Notes under the pieces: generated by a model | What the model was told of the DNA's origin: nothing | Database searches by the model: none | The model's input: only the letters and a program-made list of their open reading frames with translations | Assembly: GCF_027484705.1 (NCBI RefSeq) | Contig: NZ_JAIXSL010000024.1 | Coordinates: 1-64,000, forward strand | Length of the DNA: 64,000 nucleotides | Source: Flavobacterium sp. | GTDB taxonomy: Bacteria > Bacteroidota > Bacteroidia > Flavobacteriales > Flavobacteriaceae | Direction: 5' to 3' | Part shown: positions 1 through 8,059 of the stretch, piece by piece | Layout: every line of letters starts with the position of its first letter | Position numbering within the stretch: the stretch's first letter is position 1 | Made by a program: the position numbers and the translations under genes

Positions 1-63
1 AACGCAGATCTTGACAACGTTTTGATCAGTATCGAGAATTCTAGATTTTCATACCATCCATAA
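1..63 (+). CDS. 3' end of a protein gene cut by the window edge
   Basis: Frame 1 is open from the first base and ends with TAA at 61-63, giving about 20 C-terminal residues ending in RFSYHP. A bidirectional terminator follows about 20 bases later, which fits a real gene end. The fragment is too short to assign to a family, and I do not recognise it. Confidence 0.4.
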   Translation, partial: NADLDNVLISIENSRFSYHP

Positions 64-84
64 CAAAGTATTCAAAATGTAAAT

Positions 85-118
85 AAAAAACCCTCTTCGG
101 CAACGGAGAGGGTTTTTT
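85..118. terminator. Bidirectional rho-independent terminator
   Basis: The stem CCCTCT (91-96) pairs with AGAGGG (107-112), with an A-run before and a T-run after. It can therefore end both the rightward partial gene and the leftward NYN gene that converge here. Confidence 0.8.
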
Positions 119-120
119 AT

Positions 121-882
121 TTACATTTTAAGCCTGACATATACATGTTTAATTCCTTTTTTGTCTGAATCTCTTTCGTCGATTTCAAGAATATCGGACA
201 ATGATTTTAACATTGGCGTGAGTTTATTGAAGCCATAATTTCTAGGGTCGAACTCTGGTTTCTTTTTGACGATTAGATTTCCGACATCACCCAGAAACGC
301 CCAGCCGTCATCATCACCAATATCATCAATGGTGTCTTCGATGAGGTCGATGGTTTGAGGATCAATTTTGTTGAGTTCGACAGGTTTTTCTATAGGTTTT
401 TTGGCATCAATAACCGGATTGGGTTTGACTGATTTTTTGGGTTTAGCACCATCAAGCACTTCAATATAGATAAACCTATCGCAGGCAACGATAAACGAGT
501 TCGGTGTTTTCTTTTCACCCATACCGATGACCTTCATTCCAGATTCGCGCAAACGAATGGCGAGTCTTGTAAAATCACTGTCGCTCGATACGATGCAGAA
601 ACCGTCGACTTTGCCCGAATACAGTAAATCCATCGCGTCGATGATCATTGCGGAATCGGAAGAGTTTTTCCCGGTCGTATAACTGTATTGTTGTATCGGT
701 GTGATCGCATGTTCGAGCAAAACCGCTTTCCAGCCCGTGGCATTGGGTCTGGTCCAGTCGGCATAAATACGTTTGGTCGTCGGAAGACCGAATTTGGCGA
801 TTTCTTCCATCATCCCTTTGACGTTGCTATACGGAACGTTGTCGGCGTCGATGAGTACCGCTATTTTGATTTCTTGTGGCAT
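121..882 (-). CDS. NYN-domain (LabA/DUF88-like) protein with C-terminal OST-HTH/LOTUS-like domain
   Basis: This is a protein of about 253 residues. The N-terminus carries the NYN (PIN-like nuclease) pattern: IAVLIDADN near the start, a central KNSSDSAMIIDAMDL segment, and IVSSDSDFTRLA, which supply the acidic residues expected of a metal-dependent nuclease fold. After a Lys/Pro-rich linker, the C-terminus (LIEDTIDDIG...WAFLGDVGNLI...YGFNKLTPMLKSL) resembles an OST-HTH/LOTUS RNA-binding domain. The family is associated with RNA cleavage or RNA binding; the target here is unknown. An in-frame ATG at 933 exists, but the 17 residues it adds are encoded by the short repeats at 888-930. The ATG at 882, downstream of a promoter-like element, is therefore preferred. 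It sits alone between a terminator and a divergent gene. Confidence 0.85.
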   Translation of the reverse strand: MPQEIKIAVLIDADNVPYSNVKGMMEEIAKFGLPTTKRIYADWTRPNATGWKAVLLEHAITPIQQYSYTTGKNSSDSAMIIDAMDLLYSGKVDGFCIVSSDSDFTRLAIRLRESGMKVIGMGEKKTPNSFIVACDRFIYIEVLDGAKPKKSVKPNPVIDAKKPIEKPVELNKIDPQTIDLIEDTIDDIGDDDGWAFLGDVGNLIVKKKPEFDPRNYGFNKLTPMLKSLSDILEIDERDSDKKGIKHVYVRLKM

Positions 883-887
883 TTTTG

Positions 888-930
888 TGAGGTTCTGAGG
901 TTCTGAGTTGGCTGAGGTTCTGAGGTTTTT
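888..930. repeat. Short CTCAGAAC-type repeats in the leader of the NYN gene
   Basis: On the minus strand the segment reads as repeated CTCAGAACC units, at least four full or partial copies, one interrupted by CCAA. It lies between the likely promoter (980-1006) and the start codon at 882, so it would be transcribed as 5' leader. Just upstream, 931-958 holds a second repetitive text built on CTAAGG. Confidence 0.6.
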
Positions 931-979
931 CAAACGAGTGCCTTAGATCCTTAGTGCTTTAGCACCTGAAGTTAGTTGT

Positions 980-1006
980 CAAAGGTAAGAAGTTTATTGT
1001 TACCAA
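980..1006 (-). promoter_or_regulatory. Flavobacterial-type promoter for the NYN gene
   Basis: On the minus strand, TTG (1004-1006), 16 bases of spacing and TACCTTTG (980-987) match the Bacteroidetes TTG / TAnnTTTG consensus. The spacing is slightly short. Confidence 0.45.
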
Positions 1007-1007
1007 T

Positions 1008-1100
1008 AGCCCTAGCCCCGATAGTAGCGGAAATCCTTTTGTGGCGGTGTTCGCCATAAAAGATTGGGAGCGTATAGCGGGAACAGCTTCTAAAAATAAA
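1008..1100 (+). repeat. Interspersed hairpin element, copy A
   Basis: It begins AGCCCTAGCCCCGATAG, contains ATCCTTTTGTGGCG, a short loop and CGCCATAAAAGAT (a stem-loop), and ends AGCGGGAACAGCTTCT followed by an A-rich run. The same order of blocks recurs at 10825-10934 and, inverted, at 54291-54366. It lies in the 5' region between the divergent NYN and PLP-enzyme genes. Confidence 0.7.
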
Positions 1101-1134
1101 TCAGATTAAGGCCAGAAAATCCCATCAAAATAAT

Positions 1135-1142
1135 TATTTTTG
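1135..1142 (+). promoter_or_regulatory. -7 promoter element (TATTTTTG)
   Basis: This is an exact match to TAnnTTTG, 36 bases before the ATG at 1179. It overlaps an upstream in-frame TTG codon, which argues against starting translation there. No convincing -33 TTG at the right spacing. Confidence 0.5.
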
Positions 1143-1178
1143 CGCCATCAAAAAAGTCGAAATTTAGACAACTTTATC

Positions 1179-2438
1179 ATGGTAAAAGATTTATTCGAGA
1201 GAATTCAAAACAACAAAGGCCCGTTAGGGAAATGGGCGTCGCAAGCGGAAGGGTATTATGTGTTTCCAAAACTCGATGGTGAATTGGGGCCGAGAATGCA
1301 ATTCCACGGGAAAGACATCCTGAACTGGAGCCTCAACGATTATTTGGGTTTGGCGAACCATCCTGAAGTGCGTCAGGCCGATACGGATGCTGCGATTCAA
1401 TACGGTGCTGCTTATCCGATGGGCGCGCGTATGATGTCAGGCCACACGACCATGCACGAACAACTTGAAAACGAATTGGCTGCTTTTGTCATGAAAGAAT
1501 CGGCGTATTTGTTGAATTTCGGATACCAGGGAATCATGTCGACCATTGATGCTTTGGTGACAAAAAATGATATTATCGTTTACGATGTCGATGCGCACGC
1601 GTGTATTATCGACGGTGTGCGTCTGCACATGGGAAAACGTTTTACCTATAAGCACAACGACCTTGAAAGCATGGAGAAAAACCTGCAGCGTGCTACGAAA
1701 ATGGCGACGGAAACCGGCGGTGGCATTTTGTTTATCACCGAAGGCGTTTTCGGAATGCGGGGCCAGCAAGGAAAATTGAAAGAGATTGTGGAGATGAAAA
1801 AGAAATACAATTTCCGTTTGTTGGTAGACGATGCGCACGGATTCGGAACACTGGGTAAAACCGGAGCCGGAGCAGGTGAGGAGCAAGGTTGCCAGGATGG
1901 CATTGATGTATATTTCTCAACATTCGCCAAATCGATGGCGAGTATCGGAGCATTTATCGCAGCGGATAAAGACATCATCGATTACCTGAAATATAATTTG
2001 CGTTCGCAGATGTTTGCCAAAGCATTGCCAATGATTCAGACCGTGGGCGCTTTGAAGCGTTTGGAATTGCTCAGAAACCACCCGGAATTGAAAGACAAAT
2101 TGTGGGAAAACGTCAATGCACTACAAAACGGATTGAAGTCCAGAGGTTTCAATATCGGTGATACGAATACTTGTGTGACGCCGGTTTACCTTGAGGGAAG
2201 CATTCCTGAAGCGATGGTCATGGTGAATGATTTGCGTGAGAATTACGGGATTTTCTTGTCGATTGTAGTGTATCCGGTGATTCCGAAAGGGATTATCTTG
2301 TTGCGTATGATTCCTACGGCTTCGCATACTTTGGCTGATATTGAAGAAACGTTGACAGCTTTTGAAGCGATTCGTGAGAAATTGGTCAACGGAACTTACA
2401 AAGCGATTGCTGAGAAAACCACGGTTGACGTTAGCTAA
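1179..2438 (+). CDS. PLP-dependent alpha-oxoamine synthase (serine palmitoyltransferase / SulA-like)
   Basis: This 419-residue fold-type I PLP enzyme belongs to the alpha-oxoamine synthase family (SPT, KBL, BioF). Visible motifs are LNDYLGLANHPEV near the N-terminus, the cofactor region VDDAHGFGTLGKTGAGAG, and the Schiff-base lysine in STFAKSMASIGAF. Family members condense an acyl thioester with an amino acid. In Bacteroidetes the likely products are 3-ketosphinganine (with serine) or the cysteate-derived sulfonolipid precursor (SulA-type); sequence alone does not decide which. The ATG at 1179 follows a -7 promoter element; the longer TTG-initiated form at 1140 overlaps that element and is rejected. 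The gene is monocistronic and ends at a terminator at 2465-2493. Confidence 0.85.
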   Translation: MVKDLFERIQNNKGPLGKWASQAEGYYVFPKLDGELGPRMQFHGKDILNWSLNDYLGLANHPEVRQADTDAAIQYGAAYPMGARMMSGHTTMHEQLENELAAFVMKESAYLLNFGYQGIMSTIDALVTKNDIIVYDVDAHACIIDGVRLHMGKRFTYKHNDLESMEKNLQRATKMATETGGGILFITEGVFGMRGQQGKLKEIVEMKKKYNFRLLVDDAHGFGTLGKTGAGAGEEQGCQDGIDVYFSTFAKSMASIGAFIAADKDIIDYLKYNLRSQMFAKALPMIQTVGALKRLELLRNHPELKDKLWENVNALQNGLKSRGFNIGDTNTCVTPVYLEGSIPEAMVMVNDLRENYGIFLSIVVYPVIPKGIILLRMIPTASHTLADIEETLTAFEAIREKLVNGTYKAIAEKTTVDVS

Positions 2439-2464
2439 TTTAAATAGATAGAAAAATAATAATG

Positions 2465-2493
2465 AAAACCGTTCTCATTGAGGCGGTTTTTTT
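2465..2493 (+). terminator. Rho-independent terminator of the PLP-enzyme gene
   Basis: AAAACCG (2465-2471) pairs with CGGTTTT (2484-2490), continuing into a run of T. It overlaps an upstream ATG (2462) of the next reading frame, which is a reason to reject that start. Confidence 0.75.
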
Positions 2494-2506
2494 GAATCTG
2501 AAGATT

Positions 2507-2965
2507 ATGAAAAATATTGTTTTGACTTTGTTTGCTCTAGTGTTTTTGAGCGCTTGTAAAAAAGAAATGACTATCGAAGATCTCAAAATTGAGAAACCTG
2601 TGAATCCGTTTTCAGAAGTTTGTTATCAGGGAATTCAGGGCAAAGACACGATTCGGATGTCTTTAATCACAAAAGGCGATAAACTCCAATACGGGAAATT
2701 GTCGTATAAATATTTTGAAAAAGATTATAACGAAGGCACGCTGACCGGCGCTTTTAAAGGCGACACGCTTATTGGAAAATACAGTTTTCAGTCTGAAGGC
2801 ACGATGTCGGCGCGGGAAGTGATTTTTTTGAAGCAAGGTCGAAATTACATCGAAGGTTTTGGTCCCGTGACTGATGACGGTCATGGAAATGTAACCTTTC
2901 AAAACCTCAAAACCATTCAGTTCAACAATGCGATTCCTTTGGTCGAAGTGCCCTGCAACAACTAA
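2507..2965 (+). CDS. Small lipoprotein of unknown function
   Basis: The product is 152 residues. The N-terminus MKNIVLTLFALVFLSAC is a signal peptide with lipobox LSAC, so the mature protein starts at Cys17 (CKKEM). No Ser/Asp-rich surface-export signal follows the cysteine, which suggests a periplasm-facing lipoprotein. The rest is a beta-rich domain with a C-terminal PCNN. I do not recognise the family. The ATG at 2507 gives a proper signal peptide; an in-frame ATG at 2462 would put a terminator hairpin inside the gene. Its TAA directly abuts the stop of the convergent gene. Confidence 0.7.
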   Translation: MKNIVLTLFALVFLSACKKEMTIEDLKIEKPVNPFSEVCYQGIQGKDTIRMSLITKGDKLQYGKLSYKYFEKDYNEGTLTGAFKGDTLIGKYSFQSEGTMSAREVIFLKQGRNYIEGFGPVTDDGHGNVTFQNLKTIQFNNAIPLVEVPCNN

Positions 2966-4084
2966 TTACAGATCTTTTCGGTACGTTTTTCTACGGCGGA
3001 TGACTCTCGGATCAAAATGTTTCCAGAGGTTGTGGATTGCGTGGTTTTCTTCGAGTTCGGGCGTTCTCACACAATGTTTGATGCCTTTTTCCTTAAAGGT
3101 TCGGTAGTATTCGTCAAACACAATCGACGTGACGCCTTTACTTTGGTATTCTGGTGCAATCCCAATCAGGTAAAACAAAACTTCTTTGCTGTGTTTTCTC
3201 GCCTGAAGCAAATGATACCAACCGAATGGGAACAATTTTCCTTTCGCTTTTTGTAAAGCTACTGAAAACGAAGGCATGACAATACTGAACGCAATCAGGT
3301 TGTTGTCTTTATCGACAATAAATTTGATGTATTCAGGATTGATAAACGGAATGTATTTTTTCTTGAAATAATCGCGTTGTACATCAGTAATTGCCACAAA
3401 CGAAGCGAGGTTCGCATAAGATTTATTGAACAAATCGAACATCTGATCTATATAAGGCATGATGTCTTTCGTATTCGTAAAATTGAGCGGTGTCAACTGG
3501 TACCTTCTCTTGATGAGTTCCTGCGCTTTGACGAAAAAAGAAGGGTCGACCAAATCGAACGAAAAATTGCTTTCGTGGTATTCCTTTTCTTTCACATAAC
3601 CCAACTGTTCGAGGTGTGAAGCGTAATAAGGATGGTTATACCAAGTGATCATCGAGCCGATAAAATCAAAACCTTCGGTGAGCACGCCCACTTTATCAAG
3701 ATTTGAAAAACCCATCGGACCTTCGACGAATTCGAGGTTGTGTTTTTTGCCTAGCTCGTAGACTTTTTCTAGTAAGGCTTTCGTGACTTCCACATCATCG
3801 ATGACATCCCACCAACCAAAACGCACTTTTTTCTTTTCCTGAATGTTGACTTCATTCCAATTGATGATTGCGGCGATTCTTCCTGCCGGTTTTCCATCTT
3901 TGTACGCTAAATATAAATGCGCTTCAGCGGTTTCAAATGCCGGATTTTTGGTCGTGTCGAAACTTTCCATTTCATCCTGAATCAAAGGTGGAACCCAATA
4001 CGGATGGTCTTTATAAATCGAAAACGGAAAAGTAACGTAGGCTTTTAGCAACTTTTTATCGGTAACTTCCTCAATGGTAATCAT
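2966..4084 (-). CDS. GNAT-like acyltransferase-family protein
   Basis: The 372-residue protein has an N-terminal segment (FPFSIYKDHPYWVPPLIQDE, then LAYKDGKPAGRIAAIIN) and a C-terminal segment (LIGIAPEYQSKGVTSIVFDEYYRTFKEKGI) that look like GNAT acyltransferase blocks. The R/Q-x-x-G/A coenzyme-A loop is approximated by YQSKGV. Bacteroidetes carry many uncharacterised proteins of this build. It has no signal peptide and should be cytoplasmic. It lies 20 bases downstream of the outer-membrane protein gene on the same strand and is probably cotranscribed. Substrate unknown. Confidence 0.6.
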   Translation of the reverse strand: MITIEEVTDKKLLKAYVTFPFSIYKDHPYWVPPLIQDEMESFDTTKNPAFETAEAHLYLAYKDGKPAGRIAAIINWNEVNIQEKKKVRFGWWDVIDDVEVTKALLEKVYELGKKHNLEFVEGPMGFSNLDKVGVLTEGFDFIGSMITWYNHPYYASHLEQLGYVKEKEYHESNFSFDLVDPSFFVKAQELIKRRYQLTPLNFTNTKDIMPYIDQMFDLFNKSYANLASFVAITDVQRDYFKKKYIPFINPEYIKFIVDKDNNLIAFSIVMPSFSVALQKAKGKLFPFGWYHLLQARKHSKEVLFYLIGIAPEYQSKGVTSIVFDEYYRTFKEKGIKHCVRTPELEENHAIHNLWKHFDPRVIRRRKTYRKDL

Positions 4085-4104
4085 AGTGTCTATTTCAAAA
4101 AAGT

Positions 4105-5097
4105 TTACTTGAATTCGGTGTTTTCAATCAGGTCTTTGCGTTTTTTCTTTTCCTTGTCTTTTTTCTCCTTCTCTTTTTTGTCTTTCGTCGATTTGCCGTC
4201 GTTCTTTTCCTCTTTTGGAACGCGCAGCATCACTTCGCTGTAATTCGCATCGAAACGCCATGAAGCGCCAATGCCGCCAAAGACTAAATTCGGCGATGCC
4301 TGAAAGTTACTTCCTAACGAAGCGTCCACCTGAATGTTTTGTTTTACAAGGAAAGCTGCTCCGGTTCTGAAATAATGGTCTTTGTAAAATTCGTTATTGA
4401 AGCCTTGAATCTCCACAAAGCCCGACCATCTCGAATTGAAACCGCGTGTCATCGTCAAAACATAATCAATCGAATTTCTTTGCGATGGAAATTTGTCGAG
4501 GATGATATTGGTTAAAAAAGTATAACGTCCGAATTGGTTTTGGGTTAGGATCATGCCTTTGACTGTGAAATCTTCTTCATTGGGAATTCCGGTTCTTAAG
4601 AATTTTTCTTTGGCAAGATTCACATTGATACCGCCATAAAGCCCTACGGCAGGAATGAATTGTCTCCAGTTGAACTTATGATTCGCTTTCCAGCTGTAAA
4701 GGTTTGGTTTTTTTTCATAGTTTTTCTCCGGATCATAAAGCAGGAATTTCGCGCCGAGAAGCATTTTTCTGAGTCCGCCTTCATTAATGGTAGCACCAGT
4801 TCCGGTAAACTTTTCATTGAGATAGTCAAAGTTGGCGATGAGTTCGAATTGCTCGAAGAAGATTCCATAGCGCAGTGTAAGATCGCTCGCCCAATCCGCT
4901 GCTTTATAATCGGCCTGTTTGTCTTTCTCTATAATGCGGTTGACGCCCAATTCCGACTGAAAAACGGTTTTTCCCACCGAAAACGCCGCCATCGATTGTC
5001 CGGGACGGTTCGAATTGATCACATCGGTAAACTGTGCGTAATTCACAGTCGAATAAAAAGCAAGGAATAGAAAAGCTAAGGGCTTGATTTTTAACAT
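4105..5097 (-). CDS. Putative outer-membrane beta-barrel (transporter-like) protein with charged tail
   Basis: The 330-residue protein has a signal peptide (MLKIKPLAFLFLAFYSTVNYAQ) followed by FTDVINSNRPGQSMAAFSVGKTVFQSELGVN, the opening typical of flavobacterial outer-membrane 'transporter' barrels (MetA-pathway-like family). Alternating hydrophobic strands continue to FGGIGASWRFDANYSEVMLRVP. The last 35 or so residues form an unusual Lys/Glu/Asp-rich low-complexity tail (KEEKNDGKSTKDKKEKEKK...) after the final strand. It is probably first in a two-gene operon with the GNAT-like gene. Substrate unknown. Confidence 0.65.
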   Translation of the reverse strand: MLKIKPLAFLFLAFYSTVNYAQFTDVINSNRPGQSMAAFSVGKTVFQSELGVNRIIEKDKQADYKAADWASDLTLRYGIFFEQFELIANFDYLNEKFTGTGATINEGGLRKMLLGAKFLLYDPEKNYEKKPNLYSWKANHKFNWRQFIPAVGLYGGINVNLAKEKFLRTGIPNEEDFTVKGMILTQNQFGRYTFLTNIILDKFPSQRNSIDYVLTMTRGFNSRWSGFVEIQGFNNEFYKDHYFRTGAAFLVKQNIQVDASLGSNFQASPNLVFGGIGASWRFDANYSEVMLRVPKEEKNDGKSTKDKKEKEKKDKEKKKRKDLIENTEFK

Positions 5098-5132
5098 AAA
5101 AGTAGTTTTAATAAGCGTTTTTCAGCGCTTTT

Positions 5133-5140
5133 CAAAGATA
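5133..5140 (-). promoter_or_regulatory. -7 promoter element for the outer-membrane protein operon
   Basis: TATCTTTG on the minus strand matches TAnnTTTG and lies 36 bases before the start at 5097. No good -33 TTG was found. Confidence 0.4.
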
Positions 5141-5195
5141 CTGTAATTTATTATTTATTTAAGAATGATATTTTATTTTTGAACTTTTGATTTCA

Positions 5196-5203
5196 TAAAT
5201 TTG
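5196..5203 (+). promoter_or_regulatory. -7 promoter element (TAAATTTG)
   Basis: Matches TAnnTTTG 18 bases before the ATG at 5221. A second match, TATTTTTG, lies at 5174-5181. The -33 element is unclear for both. Confidence 0.4.
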
Positions 5204-5220
5204 TTGAAATTTTTTAGACT

Positions 5221-5499
5221 ATGCAAACAGCATCTTTTACTGGATTACTCGAAACCATCTGTTATATTTTAGCGTTCTATTATATCTTCAAATTTTTGGC
5301 GCGCTTGTTTCTTCCGATCATGGTGAAGAAAGTGGTCGAGAAAGCCGCCGGTAATTTTCAACAACAATATCAGTCGCAATACCAATCAAACAATGCTTCT
5401 TCTAATCAGGACGAAATCATTTACGATACCGCACAACAGACCAAACCCCGCGAAACCAAAAAGGTAGGCGAGTATGTCGATTATGAGGAACTCGATTAA
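5221..5499 (+). CDS. DUF4834-like small membrane protein
   Basis: The 92-residue protein has one N-terminal membrane segment (ETICYILAFYYIFKFLARLFLPIMV), a Gln/Ser-rich middle (QQQYQSQYQSN) and an acidic end (VGEYVDYEELD). This layout matches the small DUF4834 family that I recall from Flavobacteriia. Function unknown. It precedes the YfhO-like gene, which has its own promoter-like element. Confidence 0.65.
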   Translation: MQTASFTGLLETICYILAFYYIFKFLARLFLPIMVKKVVEKAAGNFQQQYQSQYQSNNASSNQDEIIYDTAQQTKPRETKKVGEYVDYEELD

Positions 5500-5539
5500 A
5501 AACTGTGCGTTTTTCGACGTTTCGTTAGTAGTTTTTGAC

Positions 5540-5547
5540 TATTTTTG
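5540..5547 (+). promoter_or_regulatory. -7 promoter element (TATTTTTG)
   Basis: Exact TAnnTTTG match 48 bases upstream of the ATG at 5596. Confidence 0.4.
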
Positions 5548-5595
5548 GCAGGTATAATTAATCGGTTTATATAAGATTTAGCACTGCCTTTCACT

Positions 5596-8028
5596 ATGGA
5601 TATCCTTAAAAAGTTCTACCTCCACGCATTATTCGTATTTGGTTTCATCATTGTTTCTTGCGTTTATTTTTATCCTGTATTGCAGGGCAAAAAAATCTTC
5701 CAGTCTGATATCGTGCAGTACACCGGAATGGCCAAAGAGCAAAACGATTTCAGGGCTTCAGAACACGCAGAACCGTATTGGACGAACTCCGCTTTTGGCG
5801 GGATGCCGACGTACCAGCTCGGCGCCAATTATCCGCATGAATATATCAGTACTTTAGACCATTTATTGCGTTTTCTGCCTCGACCTGCGGACTATTTATT
5901 CCTTTATTTTGTAGGATTCTACGTATTGTTATTGGTGCTCAAAATCGAACCATTGCAGGCTTTCTTCGGAGCATTGGCGTTTGGTTTGTCGACATATCTT
6001 ATTGTGATTTTAGGCGTTGGACACAACGCGAAAGCACATGCTATTGCATATATGCCTATGGTGATTTCGGGTGTGTTGCTGGTTTATAAAAGGCGGTATA
6101 TTCTCGGAGGCTTGTTGACCATGATTGCTGCGGCGCTCGAGATCAATGCGAACCACTTCCAGATGACTTATTATTTGCTGATTTTACTTTTCATCCTCTC
6201 GTGTTTCTTCATTTACAATTTTGTAAAAGAGAAACAATTCAAATCACTACTGACCATTTTTGGTGTTTTTGCAATAGCCGGAATTCTTGCGATTGGTGTG
6301 AATGCAACTAATTTGATGGCTACATCAGAATATGCAAAATATAGTACCCGCGACAAAAGCGAATTGACTTTCAACGCCGATGGCACCACGAATACGACCA
6401 AGAACGCCATGACCAATGACTATATCACAGAATACAGTTACGGAATTGCAGAAAGTCTCAATCTATTTGCACCAAGGCTTTTCGGCGGTTCAAACAGTGA
6501 AAATGTAGGAACCGACGGAGCGATGTATGAGTTTATCCTAAGTCAAAACGTTCCTGAAGCGCAAGCCAAAGATTTTGTGTCCGCAATGCCTACTTATTGG
6601 GGCAATCAGCCTATTGTTGCAGCTCCGGCGTATATCGGTGCCGTGGTTTTCTTCCTTTGTATTCTCGCCCTTTTTGTGGTGAAACGAAGAATCAAGTACG
6701 TTTTTCTTACCGTGGCTTTGGTTGCTTTGTTGCTTTCTTGGGGTAAGAATTTCTCAGTCTTAACGGATTTCTGTATTGAATATTTGCCAATGTACAATAA
6801 GTTCAGAGCAGTTTCTTCGATTCAGGTATTGCTTGAATTGTGTGCGCCCGTTTTGGCAATTTTAGGTTTGCATGCTTTCCTCAAAACTGAAAAAGACATG
6901 CAATGGAAAGCGTTATGGCAATCTAGCGCGATTGGAATCGGGATTTTAGGAACTTTATTTTTGCTAAAAGGTTCGTTCCATTTTTCAGGAGCATCCGACG
7001 GTTATTACTTGCAATCATACGGCCCACAATTCGTCGACGCTTTAAATTTAGATCGAAAAACTTTGTACACGGCAGATTTGTTGCGTTCAGGTTTTTTCAT
7101 ACTCGTCGTTTCGGTTCTGCTTTGGATGTACAACAAAGAACGACTTGCTAAAAATACTACCATTATTTTGGTCGGATTGCTGATGGTTTCCGACTTGTTT
7201 TTTATGGATAAAAATTACTTAGACAGCAGTGATTTCGTAAGTGCCAGCCAAGTGGATGTTCCGTTTCAGCCTACAGAAGCCGACATGATGATCCAGCGCG
7301 ATACGGCCAATTTCAGGGTTTTTGAAGTCGATGGCAACTTATCGAGTGCGCGTGCTTCTTATTTTCATAAATCTATCGGCGGTTACCATGCGGCCAAACC
7401 AAGACGCATGCAGCAGTTGTTCGATTACCAGATTGCCAAGAATAATTTGAATGTTCTTGACATGCTCAACGTGCGTTATGTGCTTCAAGCCGATACTTCC
7501 GGTACGGTTTTACCAAAATTGAATCAATACGCGAATGGCAATGCATGGTTTGTTGGGCAGGTGAAATTTGCTCAGAATGCCGATCAGGAAATGAAAGACC
7601 TCGACAGTCTCGATACTAAAAACATAGCGGTGGTCAACCAAAAAGAGTTTGGGACGTTGTTGAAAAATAATGTTTTCCAAAGGGATAGTCTGGCGGAAAT
7701 CTCACTTCAAAAGTACAAACCTAATCATCTGAAGTATATCTCGAATAATGCGCATGAAGGTTTGGCCGTTTTTTCAGAAATGTACTACGCCGATGGCTGG
7801 AACGCATATATCGATGGTAACAAAACGCCACATTTAAGAGCGGATTATGCCTTGCGCGCTTTGATCATTCCGGCAGGAAGGCATCATATCGAGTTTAAGT
7901 TTGAGCCACAAGTTGTTAAGACAGGAAGCACCATAGCCATGGCGAGTTCATTGGGTATGGTTTTATTAATTGTCGGTGGCCTCTACTATGAAAGAAGAAA
8001 ACTTTGGTATTCCGACAAGCAAGATTGA
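5596..8028 (+). CDS. YfhO-family polytopic membrane protein
   Basis: The 810-residue integral membrane protein has about a dozen hydrophobic segments in the first 520 residues. A soluble C-terminal region with YADGWNAYIDGNKTP follows, and a last membrane segment (TIAMASSLGMVLLIVGGLYY) lies near the end. This is the arrangement of the bacterial YfhO membrane protein family, whose characterised relatives act in glycosylation of cell-surface polymers. The motif YWTNSAFGGMPTYQ and the D/E residues between early helices resemble GT-C-type enzymes. It is followed within 32 bases by a glycosyltransferase gene and then a flippase gene, so a role in building or decorating a surface glycan is inferred. 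Confidence 0.8.
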   Translation: MDILKKFYLHALFVFGFIIVSCVYFYPVLQGKKIFQSDIVQYTGMAKEQNDFRASEHAEPYWTNSAFGGMPTYQLGANYPHEYISTLDHLLRFLPRPADYLFLYFVGFYVLLLVLKIEPLQAFFGALAFGLSTYLIVILGVGHNAKAHAIAYMPMVISGVLLVYKRRYILGGLLTMIAAALEINANHFQMTYYLLILLFILSCFFIYNFVKEKQFKSLLTIFGVFAIAGILAIGVNATNLMATSEYAKYSTRDKSELTFNADGTTNTTKNAMTNDYITEYSYGIAESLNLFAPRLFGGSNSENVGTDGAMYEFILSQNVPEAQAKDFVSAMPTYWGNQPIVAAPAYIGAVVFFLCILALFVVKRRIKYVFLTVALVALLLSWGKNFSVLTDFCIEYLPMYNKFRAVSSIQVLLELCAPVLAILGLHAFLKTEKDMQWKALWQSSAIGIGILGTLFLLKGSFHFSGASDGYYLQSYGPQFVDALNLDRKTLYTADLLRSGFFILVVSVLLWMYNKERLAKNTTIILVGLLMVSDLFFMDKNYLDSSDFVSASQVDVPFQPTEADMMIQRDTANFRVFEVDGNLSSARASYFHKSIGGYHAAKPRRMQQLFDYQIAKNNLNVLDMLNVRYVLQADTSGTVLPKLNQYANGNAWFVGQVKFAQNADQEMKDLDSLDTKNIAVVNQKEFGTLLKNNVFQRDSLAEISLQKYKPNHLKYISNNAHEGLAVFSEMYYADGWNAYIDGNKTPHLRADYALRALIIPAGRHHIEFKFEPQVVKTGSTIAMASSLGMVLLIVGGLYYERRKLWYSDKQD

Positions 8029-8059
8029 TGCAAACGATATAATCATTTTTAGTGAACCC

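Noticed and set aside
688..906. 72-codon frame on the plus strand opposite the NYN gene
   Set aside because: It lies fully within the well-supported NYN gene and shows no family pattern; it is a shadow frame.
1008..1100. Insertion sequence
   Set aside because: No transposase frame, terminal inverted repeats or target duplication is visible; a short structured element is the better reading.
4644..5070. Plus- and minus-strand frames inside the outer-membrane protein gene
   Set aside because: They overlap a gene with signal peptide and strand pattern, and their own sequences have no domain features.
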